Positions 36,474 through 47,502 of a DNA stretch of 64,000 bases are shown one piece after another (the first letter of the stretch is position 1; every line of letters starts with the position of its first letter). Origin of the DNA: Paracamarosporium sp. OC-R06-R3 (taxonomy: Eukaryota; Ascomycota; Dothideomycetes; Pleosporales; Didymosphaeriaceae); contig JACVRA010000401.1 in NCBI GenBank assembly GCA_019828545.1, positions 109,131-173,130 of the forward strand. The letters are read 5' to 3'. The notes beneath the pieces were generated by a model. That model did not search any database and had not been told where the DNA came from. It worked only from the letters and a program-made list of their open reading frames with translations. Made by a program: the position numbers and the translations under genes.

Positions 36474-37439
36474 ATGCCTTCCCGTACTCGTACCTCTACC
36501 CTCTGGGACCCGCAAACTGTACTCAAGATCGATAACATGGGCCGTTGCGCCGGCTGGGCTCATAGTCGCGGACGAAACTGTGCCTGCGTTATCGCGATGT
36601 GCAACCAACAAAATGCCGATACCCTAATGGAGGCGATTAGTACCAAGGAACCAGACCCAATCGCTCTTGAAAATGATCTACATCGACTTGCGGGGTTTTT
36701 GCTCTGCACGGGATGGCATCGGAATCAAGCAGATGGCATAGTTGAAAAGTGGAGTGCGAGAATGAGGCGTTTAGAGGCGGCAGAAGTTGAGACAGAGCGT
36801 CCACGCCGAGAGAGGTCTTCGGTCGTCCGTTCATCATCCATTGTAACTGAAGCATCATCATATTCCCGATCATCCTTCGGATTATCAACATCTTCAAGAT
36901 TGTCTTCATCCACGTCTTCGAATACCAGTTCACCAAGTACTCCTTCCAGGCCATCAAGGTCTCAACGTCCAACCCTGCCGCCAGGATGTGTAGAGGAGAT
37001 TGCGCGATTGCACGCAGCCATTGCAGCCCTTACTGCTCAAGTAACAGCCGCAGCAGCAGTCGCAGATGCTGAAGCCGAATCTCCCACTGAACGTACATCT
37101 CCTACTGGAACCGCTTCTCCACCCACACAACGTCCCACAGAGTCCTTCGTGCAGTCCGAGGTTCATCTTTTCAGGAACACTAGACCAAGCGCCAGTTCGT
37201 GTACCAGCACGCACGTCCAACGTCGCGACATTGACGATGATTGCCCGATCTGTCACGAAGAATTCGTACTTCGTGATCTCCGCGATCCATCCCGACTCAC
37301 ATGGTGCAAGAACAGCTGCGGCCGCACTGTGCACATGGACTGTTTCGAGGCGTGGAAGACGACTTGCCAGGATTTAGGAAGAGACGTGACCTGCACGATA
37401 TGCAGAGCAGCGTGGGCGCGAGATTGTGAATGCGCGTGA
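36474..37439 (+). CDS. RING-finger protein with a conserved N-terminal GRCxGW domain
   Basis: This is a single-exon gene of 321 residues. The C-terminus is a RING-type zinc site: DDCPICHEEF, then TWCKNSCGRTVHMDCFEAW, then VTCTICRAAW. It fits a ubiquitin E3 ligase. The N-terminal ~100 residues form a separate unit (VLKIDNMGRCAGWAHSRGRNC and ADGIVEKW) shared with the next gene downstream. A Ser/Thr-rich disordered linker (residues ~110-180) and an alanine-rich helix (IAALTAQVTAAAAVADAEAE) join the two. The N-terminal unit is not a domain I can name. There is no intron, signal peptide or membrane segment. Confidence 0.8.
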   Translation: MPSRTRTSTLWDPQTVLKIDNMGRCAGWAHSRGRNCACVIAMCNQQNADTLMEAISTKEPDPIALENDLHRLAGFLLCTGWHRNQADGIVEKWSARMRRLEAAEVETERPRRERSSVVRSSSIVTEASSYSRSSFGLSTSSRLSSSTSSNTSSPSTPSRPSRSQRPTLPPGCVEEIARLHAAIAALTAQVTAAAAVADAEAESPTERTSPTGTASPPTQRPTESFVQSEVHLFRNTRPSASSCTSTHVQRRDIDDDCPICHEEFVLRDLRDPSRLTWCKNSCGRTVHMDCFEAWKTTCQDLGRDVTCTICRAAWARDCECA

Positions 37440-37954
37440 TGAGCGGCAATAACTGTTTCGAATTCTGAAGGAGATCCGATATGATGTACAGCGATAGATT
37501 TCCTCTTTTTTTTTTTCCTCTTGCGATTTTATGGGCACTCTTCGGCATGGTATAGTGTTTTTGATAGACATTCCTAGATACCCTCCTTTATGTTACATTT
37601 GTTCCTTTTGCATGGCATCGCTGAAGGGTGTGAGTACACATCGATGTTTCTGTAACTGTTATTTTCGGTTCCCAGTTCCATGATTAGACAAATGGAGAGA
37701 TTCGAGTCACAGTAGCGGAGAAGCACGTACATATCGACTTTGAAAACAAACCTAGAGACATCGCTGTGGTTAATTGTCATAATTCTAAGGTTTTTCACCA
37801 TTGATCTGAGACTGTTCGTGAATACCAAGTCATATAGCCATCCCCAGGTAAAGCGTCCCCACAACGCCTGCAGAGAAGTTCAACCACAACTAATCACTGT
37901 GCACTGCAAACATCCACTCACTCAACGGCATCTTTGTTCGATTCAACATTTACG
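37440..37954. other. Intergenic region between tandem paralogues
   Basis: No gene is seen in these 515 bp. A long T-run (about 37506-37517) follows the upstream gene. Confidence 0.4.
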
Positions 37955-38644
37955 ATGGTTTTCCGCTCAGCAGCCCGCAACGCTTGGGCCCCGCGCGCTG
38001 TCCTGAAGATCAAAAAGAACGGTCGCTGTGTGGGCTGGTGCCTAGACGGAAAGAACTGCCGCTTTCCCATTTCCTTGACTAGCCTGCGGGAAGCCGACCG
38101 ACTCATTACTAGAATGGCATCAAAAGTACCAAGATCTGTTATCCTTGACCGAAAGCTTTTGAATCCAGCGGAGCTCCGATTGTGCCAGAAGAATCACCAA
38201 GCGCAGCGAAATAGAATTGTGGAACTGTAGAAGGCACGACTTGATCGCTTCGCGGCTGATCAGCCAGAGAGGAGCGAAAATGCTCACAAAATCGAAGCTG
38301 ATGTTGCGACCTTAGTTAGGCAACTTAGAGCGACATTGATCAATTCCTCTGCTATTTCCTTGCCAAATGTACCATATGCTGATCCACTGTCATGTGCATC
38401 CTCTACGGCATCCAGAGAGTTCTTTTCGGCCAAGTCTATGGCATCTTTGTCCTCTAAACCCCCTTCAGCTTCTTTATCTCCTGGCACGTTCACAACGGCG
38501 CGGAGGGATTCGGTCTCAGATCCCGGTTCGACGAACTCTGGATTCTACGTGTCATTTTCATCAAGCTCAGACACAATGAGTGCAGATTCCGTACAGCCAG
38601 GCTCAGAATCAGGAAACCCTGCAAAGGGTGTTGAAGTTCTATAA
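37955..38644 (+). pseudogene. Paralogue of the upstream RING protein, RING lost, in-frame amber stop
   Basis: From the ATG at 37955 the frame codes for VLKIKKNGRCVGWCLDGKNC and NRIVEL, matching the N-terminal unit of the gene at 36474 in order and spacing. A TAG at 38228-38230 ends it after 91 codons, but the same frame then stays open to the TAA at 38642-38644. That second part codes for a helix-rich part and a Ser-rich tail, with no RING. A 45-nt in-frame intron (gtggaa...cag, 38218-38262) could remove the stop, but its donor is poor. So either it is a 91-residue protein, a spliced 214-residue protein, or a gene disabled by one nonsense change. The conserved downstream frame argues that any damage is recent. 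Confidence 0.6.
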
Positions 38645-38997
38645 TGGGACCCAACTGAAAGGAAATGGGAAGTAGTGTAGTTTGCTTGCAGCATCAATGT
38701 CCCTGCAGATTGTGCGTTCCAGTGGCACCGGGCCGATCCACGTATGTGGGTATAGATACATCATGGAAGTTACATCATTCGGTATAGATGTTTAGGTTTC
38801 TTTGGAGCGGAGCCAGATCAAAGTCGTGTAACAGGTCGAAAGGGGATTCTCGCTCTCATGTGGTCAAGTCTCGGTCGCGCTCGATGGTTTGCATGTAGAC
38901 TTTCCACGGCAAAGGTTTGTAGTCACCCTCCTTTGAGTCAGACTGTATAATCCAGCTCTTCTTCTCCACGCGTTGTACTTGACGTGCCACTTGGTCA
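38645..38997. other. Intergenic region
   Basis: No gene is seen in these 353 bp between two convergent genes. Confidence 0.35.
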
Positions 38998-39869
38998 TCA
39001 ATCTTGCCTGCCCCATTCACCCTTCTTTTTTTGCTCCCTCGCTGGGGCGGTAAACTGTGTCTTTAAGCCTCCCCTCGTCGCAACTTGCATCTTCTTGTTC
39101 GCCTCCTCTAATTGCTTCAGTTGATCCTCTTCACTCTGCAGCTTCCTCTCCAGTGTAATCTCAAACATGTCCCGACCCTTCCTCCTACCCTTTAGCCCAT
39201 TATCGTCAATATCGTAGTACACCGCCCATCTCAACCCTTCTCTTCCCCACTCGGTACTGTCGTCTTCTTCAGCACCATTCCACTCATCGATCGCGACAAA
39301 ACCCTCCCAGCCGTCGAGCGTCAGTGCGGATTCATCTTCAGTCCAGTCCCACTCGCCGACTATTTCACTAATGGAGGTGCTGCGGTTGCCGTATTTCAGC
39401 TCGTAGGTTTCGCGGTCGCAGTAGATCCAATTGAGCATAGGCGGATCGTCGGAGACGGTGGAGACCAGGCCGCGCTCAGGTGGGAAGCGCTCCTCGTCGG
39501 GGTACTGGATATAGAAACCGGCGAAGGCGTGGAGCGGCGGGTTGAGCTGAAGGGCGGGTGTGGGCTTGGGGCCATCGTCGCGGGGCACTACCCAGACCTG
39601 TGGAGCATCTAAATGTTAGTAGGAGCGCGACTTCAAGGAGCAGACGGTCGTACCTTCCCGTGTCGCAGCACCACAATGCCGTGATCGACCTCGTCTGCGA
39701 TCTCATCGTTGCTTTCGCATGACACGAGCGCGTTAAACTTGGTCATGCGCGTTTCGTTAGCCGCTTCTTCGTTCTGCTTCTTCTGGTGCTCCACGCCTTC
39801 CGCGACGCCTGTCACGACCGGGATGGCCACGATCGAGCCACCCAAAAAGATACCAAGCGGAAGCGCCAT
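38998..39869 (-). CDS. Conserved-looking fungal protein of unknown function, two exons
   Basis: Minus-strand exons are 39869-39654 and 39597-38998, together 271 residues. The ATG at 39867-39869 opens a hydrophobic N-terminus (MALPLGIFLGGSIVAIPVV), either a signal anchor or a signal peptide. The centre has a compact acidic, aromatic domain (HAFAGFYIQYPDEERFPP, GEWDWTEDESALTLDGWEGF, RWAVYYDIDDNG). The C-terminus is a charged coiled coil (residues ~225-265, LERKLQSEEDQLKQLEEANK). I do not recognise the family. The splice makes GKVWVVPRDDGP and keeps phase 0. Confidence 0.75.
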
Positions 39870-40619
39870 GTCGAGCAACTAATTTGCTTTCGAAGGAAAA
39901 GCGCGGGGCAGCAACAATACAAACGGATAACAAGTAGTTGGGCTCGTAAATCGAAGGCCGCTGTTGACGCGAGTCGCATCTTTCCCTTGAGCAATGGACA
40001 CGTTACGTCATTGGGGCCGGGAGAGGGATAGTGGTCTGATCACATGACCATCCTCTATCGCGAATCTTCAGTAGCCATTGTTCTCCATCTCGTGTCCTTG
40101 ATCGTGCACGATGTTAGAAGTATCGAAAAAATAGTATCCGCTGTTGCATATCAATTCTTCTATGCTGCCGCACGGTGCAGGTGTCTGATCAAGTATCTTT
40201 ATGATACTCCACTCCTGTCTTGAAGCTAATCGTGATGTTATAAAACACCCCTCGCTTTCGAAAGGCGTCGCGTGATGCTTTACACTTTGTTGCGCTGCAT
40301 TGACTCTACACATCCGTCACAGTCTCTGAACATCATGCCTCATTTACGACATAGAACACGTGTCCCATACATCCTGTCCAGGATTTACAAATAAGTCCTG
40401 ACGTATGGAGAATGATAGAATCGCATACACCAGCAAAGTCACTGAAAGGGGAAAATATCAATGTGAGCTTACAATGTAAATAAATAACCTATACTTCTAG
40501 GCATGTACCGTGGATTTTTATGAGTTTCCCCTTCATCGGGGAGTGTTATAATTCTCAAACCAAACCTCAACTCCGGCATCACCTCTCCAATTGAATCGAG
40601 TTGAAAACTCTGCGTAAAC
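39870..40619. other. Intergenic region
   Basis: No supported gene is seen in these 750 bp, which separate two divergent transcription units. Confidence 0.4.
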
Positions 40620-41428
40620 ATGTCTCCAACTCCTGCCCATAGATTTATTGACTTTATCTTCGGCCTAGAGGAATGCAAGCCACCCATGGATTGGGAGTGT
40701 ACCATTTGCACGAAGAAGGCGCCAGACGACCAGGCTGAACGAGTCCCAGAGATCACAGAGTATCCGGTAAAGCTTGCCTGCGGTCATATCTTCGATTAGG
40801 TTGCGTTTACGTCTGGACTAAAGAAGGTGACACGACTGAGAACGGATTAGAGGGGCACACCCGCTGCCCGCTTTGTCGGACCAAGCTATATCTACCCCCA
40901 TCCCATTATGAGTCACAATATCGAACTATGTCCACAATGTTTCTATCTATTCAGGATGATTTCTTCGAGCGCGATTGGTCTAATCTAACTGCACCCGCTT
41001 GGTTGATAAATTCAATACAGGAAAGGCTCGACGCAGCGAAAGGGGAAGAACATGCCCAAAACTGGAAAGCTATAATCGGAGATCTGGTCCGCGCCATTAC
41101 CGTCGACCACGGATGCCTCGTCAGTTGTGATGGTGAGCGTATCCCTTTCATGTGAGATGAGCACCGACGTCACGGGCTTCTGTGGCTTGAACTCTTCCTT
41201 GCCATGCGGATTTTAAAGGCTTGCAGCGAAGGGGGGTGGCGCCGCACTAAACAGATGTTAGACTTCGAGGTCTACTTCATCCAGATTTGCGAACAATATC
41301 GTGATGGGCAGTCCACTTCTGAATTGCAGACGATCAACGATGAGCAAATTAACTCGACAATGGAAGCTGAACAGCTGTCTACGAATGCTAACAATGCCGA
41401 GCAGCTTCCTTCTAAGAATGGTCCCTAA
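40620..41428 (+). pseudogene. Broken RING-finger-like gene
   Basis: From the ATG at 40620 one frame codes for the first half of a RING site (MDWECTICTKKAPDDQ, then LACGHIF) and hits a TAG at 40797-40799. The second half (CVYVWTKEGDTTENG, then RCPLCRTKLY) resumes only in another frame from 40802. No intron can fit in the 8-base gap. That second frame runs on to a TGA at 41153-41155 and continues open afterwards to 41428. One frameshift plus one nonsense codon mark it as a pseudogene. Splicing at the gtgagc near 41132 could in principle avoid the second break but not the first. No function is expected unless the frameshift is a sequencing error. Confidence 0.6.
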
Positions 41429-41805
41429 ACTACTTCCACGCTCAAACCTGAGACTTGAGCCTTGGATCAGGCCCGGAAGAAGTAAGTCCCGTTTTTGTCC
41501 ACGAACTAATATGCGCAGTTAATGCTATCTGTCCACAGTGACTAGACCCTTTTTCGTTGTTATGTTCAAGATGTTCAGTATTCTAAATCTCAAGTACAGC
41601 AAAGTGAAATGAAATCCACATTATCTTGATTAGTTCAGTGTTTGGAAATGTTATGCAAGATCCGTCACTGTCTACGTTAGACACCAGCCCTAAATAGGGT
41701 CCAAACAATGCAGAAATTACAGCGTGAGAATGAACACGGATAATCTTAATCGTGTTGACTATCAATTCTTGATCTAAACATCCAAACTACTTCTTTCCAT
41801 CATTT

Positions 41806-43424
41806 TTAGATCGTCGGATACAAAACCACACGTCTATACGTGGTGAGTTCCATATCGCGATCGTCTTCCAGCTGCAAGACAATATGCATAGTCTAGAAAC
41901 GTTAGTAACATGCAGTAAAGTAAGAAGGGCAAGACTTGCATGATTGTACTTGGGTGTGACAGCAACCACACTTCCATTATCGTTGATGTTCGAGATCTTC
42001 ACGAATTCAGTATTGAATGGCGATTCTCCCTCCACACGTTCCGTAACATCGAGATAGTGAAACCATTTGAAGGACAACCCGTCGTTATCTGGGTCCCAGC
42101 TTTGTGAGGCATCAAGTACAACCGTGTCGTTAATCTTGTACGTGAGTTCAATGACCTCTGGTCCGCAGGAACCGTTAACGATAGCCACCGGAGCGTGGTT
42201 TGTCTCCTCGTAACTCTTGCCCAAGGTCCACTGCATCCGCGCGGCAAAATCGAATTGGTACTCGCGTCTCCATCTCCAGATTGTTCCGTAGGATGTGAGA
42301 TATGTTTCGTTGTTCACACCGATGACCCAGTCTGTGGCATCAGTAAAGACATTGACCTTCCGACTCTGGTCGAGTAACTTCCAGCGGCCACCCCAGTTGC
42401 CCCATTCCGGATGCTCTGGATCGCCGAGGCCATTCTGAATCAATGGAAAGAAGGCCGGTGTATCACCTTCCATGATGAAATCAAATCGCGGGTAGTGTGC
42501 GCCCAACTCTCCAACACGAATATGCTCTCCAAGCCACTCGTTGGTGACAAGAGACGAATCCGGTCCTCCCTTATCGAAAAAACGGAACAGCTCACCAGAG
42601 ATACCGTTCCAGGTGGCACGACCGTACTCGCTGAAGGAGTGCAAGCTGACAATGTAGAACAGCTCCGGAAACCGCTGACGGATCCAAGGGCCAGCATCAT
42701 CCTGATCAGATATGGAGTATACACGAAGGTTTCGAACGAAGGCCGCAGTCGCATTTACATCGCGTGTCTGCTGGACGAGGTTGAGCGCTTCTGCCAGAAC
42801 AGCTGCACCACCCCAGCATTGCACCCAAAGAGGATCTGTGGGTGAAGCATCGTCTGCAGCCTTAACGAGTGCGAGAGCGGCCTCGCTAGTATTTTGTTGA
42901 AGCGCTGCAAGTCCGTACACAGGATGGCCGACAGACACTTTCTTAAGTAGCTCCTCTGCAGGTGGGTATGGTGCGCTGTCCGGAACATTCGCATTAAGAG
43001 AGTCGGTAACGTTGCCGTACGCAGAAATGACCAATCGAACTGTATCACTATCGATCGAGGAATTTTTCCATACACCTAGATAAGTAAGGGCCAGGTCAGT
43101 AAAGTTCAAGAACACAGGTGTTGCACGCAGCCAATGTACATAAGTCAAGACGTCCGAAAATTGCAGACCCAGCTGAGGAATCCACATTCTATAGGGTATT
43201 TGCTTACTTGTCACTACGCCAATGCCACGAAGATCGATTTCGTTCGAGTATGTCAAGAGCCTCACTAAGCTCATCTGATCGTCGGGCTCATTGGACATGT
43301 CCGTAAGGACGAATGCTCTGTGTTTGTTTTCATAGCGGGCATTTGCACACTGGCGTTCTGATGGCGCGGCAGCAATACAGAAAGATGAGAAGAAAGCGAA
43401 AGCAAGGGTTACCAGGCGCAACAT
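41806..43424 (-). CDS. Secreted DUF1593 / Sde182-like protein (nucleoside-hydrolase-like), three exons, GC-AG intron
   Basis: Minus-strand exons are 43424-43208, 43075-41940 and 41892-41806 (479 residues). A signal peptide (MLRLVTLAFAFFSSFCIAAA) precedes FVLTDMSNEPDDQMSLVRLL, the Asp-rich nucleoside-hydrolase-like start of DUF1593, then SAPYPPAEELL, VQCWGGAAVLAEAL and an Ig-like C-terminal module (DASQSWDPDNDGLSFKWF). Intron 1 (132 nt) is in frame and removing it gives GIGVVTSVWKNSSI. Intron 2 uses a GC donor (CAT|GCAAGT), and splicing yields the expected end IVLQLEDDRDMELTTYRRV. Related bacterial Sde182 proteins have been called cellulose-binding. The fungal members are presumably extracellular hydrolases, substrate unknown. 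Confidence 0.85.
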
Positions 43425-44734
43425 GACGAGAGGTCCAAAAAGAGCTGCTATAACAGCATTTCACAATGAGAGTCCACGGCATGTTTTATACAATACGCGG
43501 TAGGATATCCTGAACCGGAGCATCTTAGCGCGCTTTGAAGAATCATTTTGCGCTAATTGGAACGGAAAATCGATGCAAGAAGGAGATGACATCTGTTCCT
43601 GGTACCTTTCCGTTCTCCATGCGGGTGCTATTGTATTTTAGCATACTGATTAACTAGGATTGACATCATGGTTCTCCGCAATGCGGGGAAAAGCATGTGC
43701 TACTGTAATTTTTCAACAGCACGTCGCTTCCCAAAGGGGAAATTATAAGCACCAAAGGAAATACTAGGCTATACCTCGGCTTAGAACACTCAATTGTCAC
43801 TCGTATGGGGAACAATCTTGATTCCATTGCATGCTCAATAAATCTCGCTAGCCTACCATTCCAACAGCCACCTTAACTCGCTACCTATTAAGCCTAGGTG
43901 TGGCACTATCGTTGTGCCTATCTCTTCCAGAGCCTTTCTTTTTGCTTCAGACGTTGCATCTCCGGGTGAAAGTAATTCGCCTGCAGGTCCCATCGTCCTG
44001 TCCTTCGGCGTAGTCCTTCCTACAACCATCGCAATGATCGGTTTGAAATCCTTAGTTTTGCTTTTGAAAGGTTTCGCGGCGTTGAAGGAATACTCCAGTG
44101 CAGAAATTCCACATGTTCACCCATGTTATACCGGCCACTACGTTTGTAATACGAAGAACGCGTCTATAATCTTTGATGTACACGGCTATCGCTAGATCGT
44201 AGATTGTATCGTTGGCCATCCAAAGAACTTCTTCTTCCGCCTTGCTTCCAGCGATGCAGACTATAGGGCCAGAAATCCTTCACATATTATAACTTATTGC
44301 GATTAGCCGCAGCTTGGATGGGTTGAGAAGAGAATAGGTGCCTTCACATGTGATTGAAGGTCGATAAAGATTGTGGGCTAGATATAGTACAGTAGACGTT
44401 TTGGGGAAACATACTGGAAGCCTATGGTGCACCACGCGAGACATCCATAAGAGTTATGTGTGAAAGGAGCGTAGAGCCTTAGTAAAATTAAGTAGATATG
44501 ATACTGCTAAACAAGCTTTGCTCTGATACTGTTGTGTAGTTAAGCTACTTCGAGGGACTATCGGGAGGGTTCTTCATATAGTAGAGGTTTGTCCTGTCGA
44601 AAAGCTATTGTACAATTGTCTATCGTCGCTATTGATATCGTTGTGTGTGATGTTCTTTTGCTCCCTCCTATCTATCCAACCTACGCCTTTCCCCTATAGT
44701 GGCCCCTGCTTCGCTAGCCTATCGGCCGACCTTT
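43425..44734. other. Gene-poor stretch
   Basis: No gene with a recognisable domain is seen in these 1.3 kb. The open frames are short and unremarkable. It borders the decayed coding region that follows. Confidence 0.4.
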
Positions 44735-47064
44735 TCACCAACTTCTTTCTGTTTCATCACGTATCTCCCTCTCAATCAGCCTTCGGGCAACTTCTTGCAC
44801 AACAATACATGTTTTGACCAAGTGTCCATTAAATGACTTACATTCCCAACTATTTGCCTCGGATATCAAAGGGACCTTAAAAATATGTGGTTTGAAGGGG
44901 ATAACATTAACGCGTTGTAGTTCCGATAGAAGATACAATGCCGGATTCAGTTGTCGCAGTAAACCAACACTATCTCCAATGCCTATATCGCTCAGTTCGA
45001 GCTAACTCAAATGGCGGCTGCGTAGCATTGACGACAAACAAAGCCCCAGGTCGTCTTCTTGCAATAACGTTCTAGATCGCACGGCGCCGACTTGCCAGAC
45101 CGCCACGAGTTCTACTTGGGTTATGTAACCATGAAATAATATTGGTTCTACGAACACCTTCGTCATAGACACAATGGAGGTCTAGATGCATCTTGCGATG
45201 ACATAAGTGTTGGCACATGCATACGCACGTTCACGTGACATGTCGTGCACTTGGGCATGATGCTTGGCAAATCAATATCTCTGGGGAGGTGAAGATCCAA
45301 ACCGCGTTTTCATTGGGGTTTATATCGCCTTCATGTAGACTGTCTTTTCGGAAACATAGCACGCTCCGGTCATACTAACACATCCTTTGGTTGCGTCCAA
45401 TGTCTTTTGTCCGTGTCTTTGATTTACTGAAAGCGGTAGTCTTTGTTCAGCCGAGGCATATCATGAGGCCGCCTCCCCCACCAAATTGTTCTTTCTTTTG
45501 TTTTCAACGACCATCATATGTGCTTCTTCTTGTGTGACGGTTCAGGAAGCTCTTGCTCCTTTGTGAGAAGGCTACACCTATCTAGGACTAGCGCTGTTTA
45601 CGTTCATGGACGTACATACTCTGCAGTTTCTACATAGCACACCTAGTTAGTTGAAAACACACTTTTGAACTCACCCTTACATCTTGTGATCAGCATACAA
45701 GGTGATCGTGTGTGAGGAAATCTCCAGTGCTCGTGGCCTCGTCGTATGGTTAATGGAGTATAGCGCGTAAGCATCAAATTCAGCCAAGAACGCTAGGTTT
45801 TCGCTTTGTGGTGGTTTCAGCAGTAGGCACATCCCTGTGAGATCTTGTCGCGAAGGTAAAAAGATGGGATATATTCTCACATCGTTTATTTCCCACCACA
45901 ATTATCATAATCAGGTTAGCGCTAGACATCTCAGTTTTGAGCTTGACCAAGTAAGCCAGAGGGTATAGCATGGCATATCTGTAGTCCCGTCAGCATTGAG
46001 ATATTGATTGTGATGCAGTACGAACATGAAGGTTTGGGAATAGATTTGGGTCTACGTAACCCTAGGATACATGATATAGGATGACATCTAGAGAGAAACA
46101 TTCTAAACTCACTTACATGAAGCCGTTCGGAGATTGCTGGACCATCAGCCCACTTCCCCTCGATATAAATTTTTCCGCGAAACAGCAGCGTATCACGGAG
46201 TTTTGAGCGTATCTAGGGTGTTTAGGCTTGATTTCGAAGAGATATAGCATCAACTTGAGCTTTTGTTTGGGCTTTGATGTATACGTTTCTTAGTTGGCTA
46301 TAGGTAATTCATACGCTCCGGCGAGCCCCAAAACTACTAATTGCTGAAAGTGCTGAGACATATCGAAATGATTATGAGAAGGTGAGGTTAGACAGAGCTC
46401 CATCGAGTATATTCAACGCTATACATGCTAGTATACTAGCATGATAGGCACGTTTGATTTCTAACATTATCTTTAGGAGCACTGATCGGTAGCTTTACAT
46501 CAGGTAACTACGACTGGAGCTTGAAGCTGCTCTATACCCGACATTAGATAGAAGCAGAGCGTGAGCGCATAACCATATGCCATAGATAACCGGACGAGAT
46601 CGGTTGGACTCTCACACACCCGGCGTTTGCTCGAGTAGATGCCTGCATCTTTTTTTTTCTACATTCTAGGATCTCTGTTCAGGCCGAAATCACATCTTTC
46701 TGCGCACGCATTGCTTTTACAATGCTCATAGTAGGATTCAGGCTTTCTGGGAACATTGCAATTGCAACAGGTGACTGACCAACTCGTATGATTTCGAGAA
46801 TCTGAATGTTTCAGGTGGGTAGTACTTTTTTGCGAACTTTGGAAGCATTTTACTCAAGGTACCGAAGTGGTTGTCGCAGACATCAACGAGGACAGTGAAC
46901 GTATTACGTTTCCTTAGCCCAAATCTATCGTACTTTATAGAACAAAGGTGACCTCAGAGTCCGACTAGAAACCTCCTTTCTGGAGTGCAAAACCCTACTA
47001 TGACCCCATCAATTGTCTCTTGAACAACCTTGGTACCTTGCACGAAATCAACCCACAAGCGAAG
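44735..47064 (-). pseudogene. Decayed multi-exon coding region of unknown family
   Basis: Several minus-strand segments look strongly coding but are broken by stops. One, ending in TGA at 46738-46740, includes DGVIVGFCTPERRFLVGL, a TGA at 46954-46956, then FTVLVDVCDNHFGTLSKML in the same frame. Another (about 46117-46210) reads LLFRGKIYIEGKWADGPA up to a good gtaagt donor. A third (45677-45901) holds FLPSRQDLTGMCLLLKP. The last, ending at 44735, reads VGLLRQLNPALYLLSELQ and is separated from an upstream coding stretch by a TAG at 45002-45004. The stops could be CAG and CGA codons changed by C-to-T. Whether this is one gene or two cannot be told, and I cannot name the family. Confidence 0.4.
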
Positions 47065-47502
47065 TTACGTTGAAGAATTTTGAGAAGTGCTCCAACATGA
47101 ATGCTAGTACGTTTGTTTCGGAAGCCAGATTTTACTCCGTTAAACTTCAAAGAATGGCAAGGATACTACTTTCACAGTGTGGGCGTGATAAGATCAAGTT
47201 CCAAGATCAGTGTGGTACAGCGCAAGTAAAGGTGCGATATAGAACAAGGTAGAGAGACTTACTACCGAACAAGGACCTCATATGATCAGAGTAAACTCAC
47301 CATGCCCGTTGCCAGGGGTTACCGGCCTGTAACCCGAGGGTTGGGAATGAATGACACTAATTATATCCTGATTTAGGATGGATTTGAATCTTTCTCAGGT
47401 ATGTCTGATATTCCCAAAAATAGAAGCAAGGCCACCAGCAATGTTCCGACATAAAAATAGAGGTTGGTGTGGTTCGGGCAATGTAGCCGCAAAATGCGTT
47501 AT

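Noticed and set aside
42411..42845. 144-codon plus-strand frame opposite the DUF1593 gene
   Set aside because: It is antisense to a well-supported exon.
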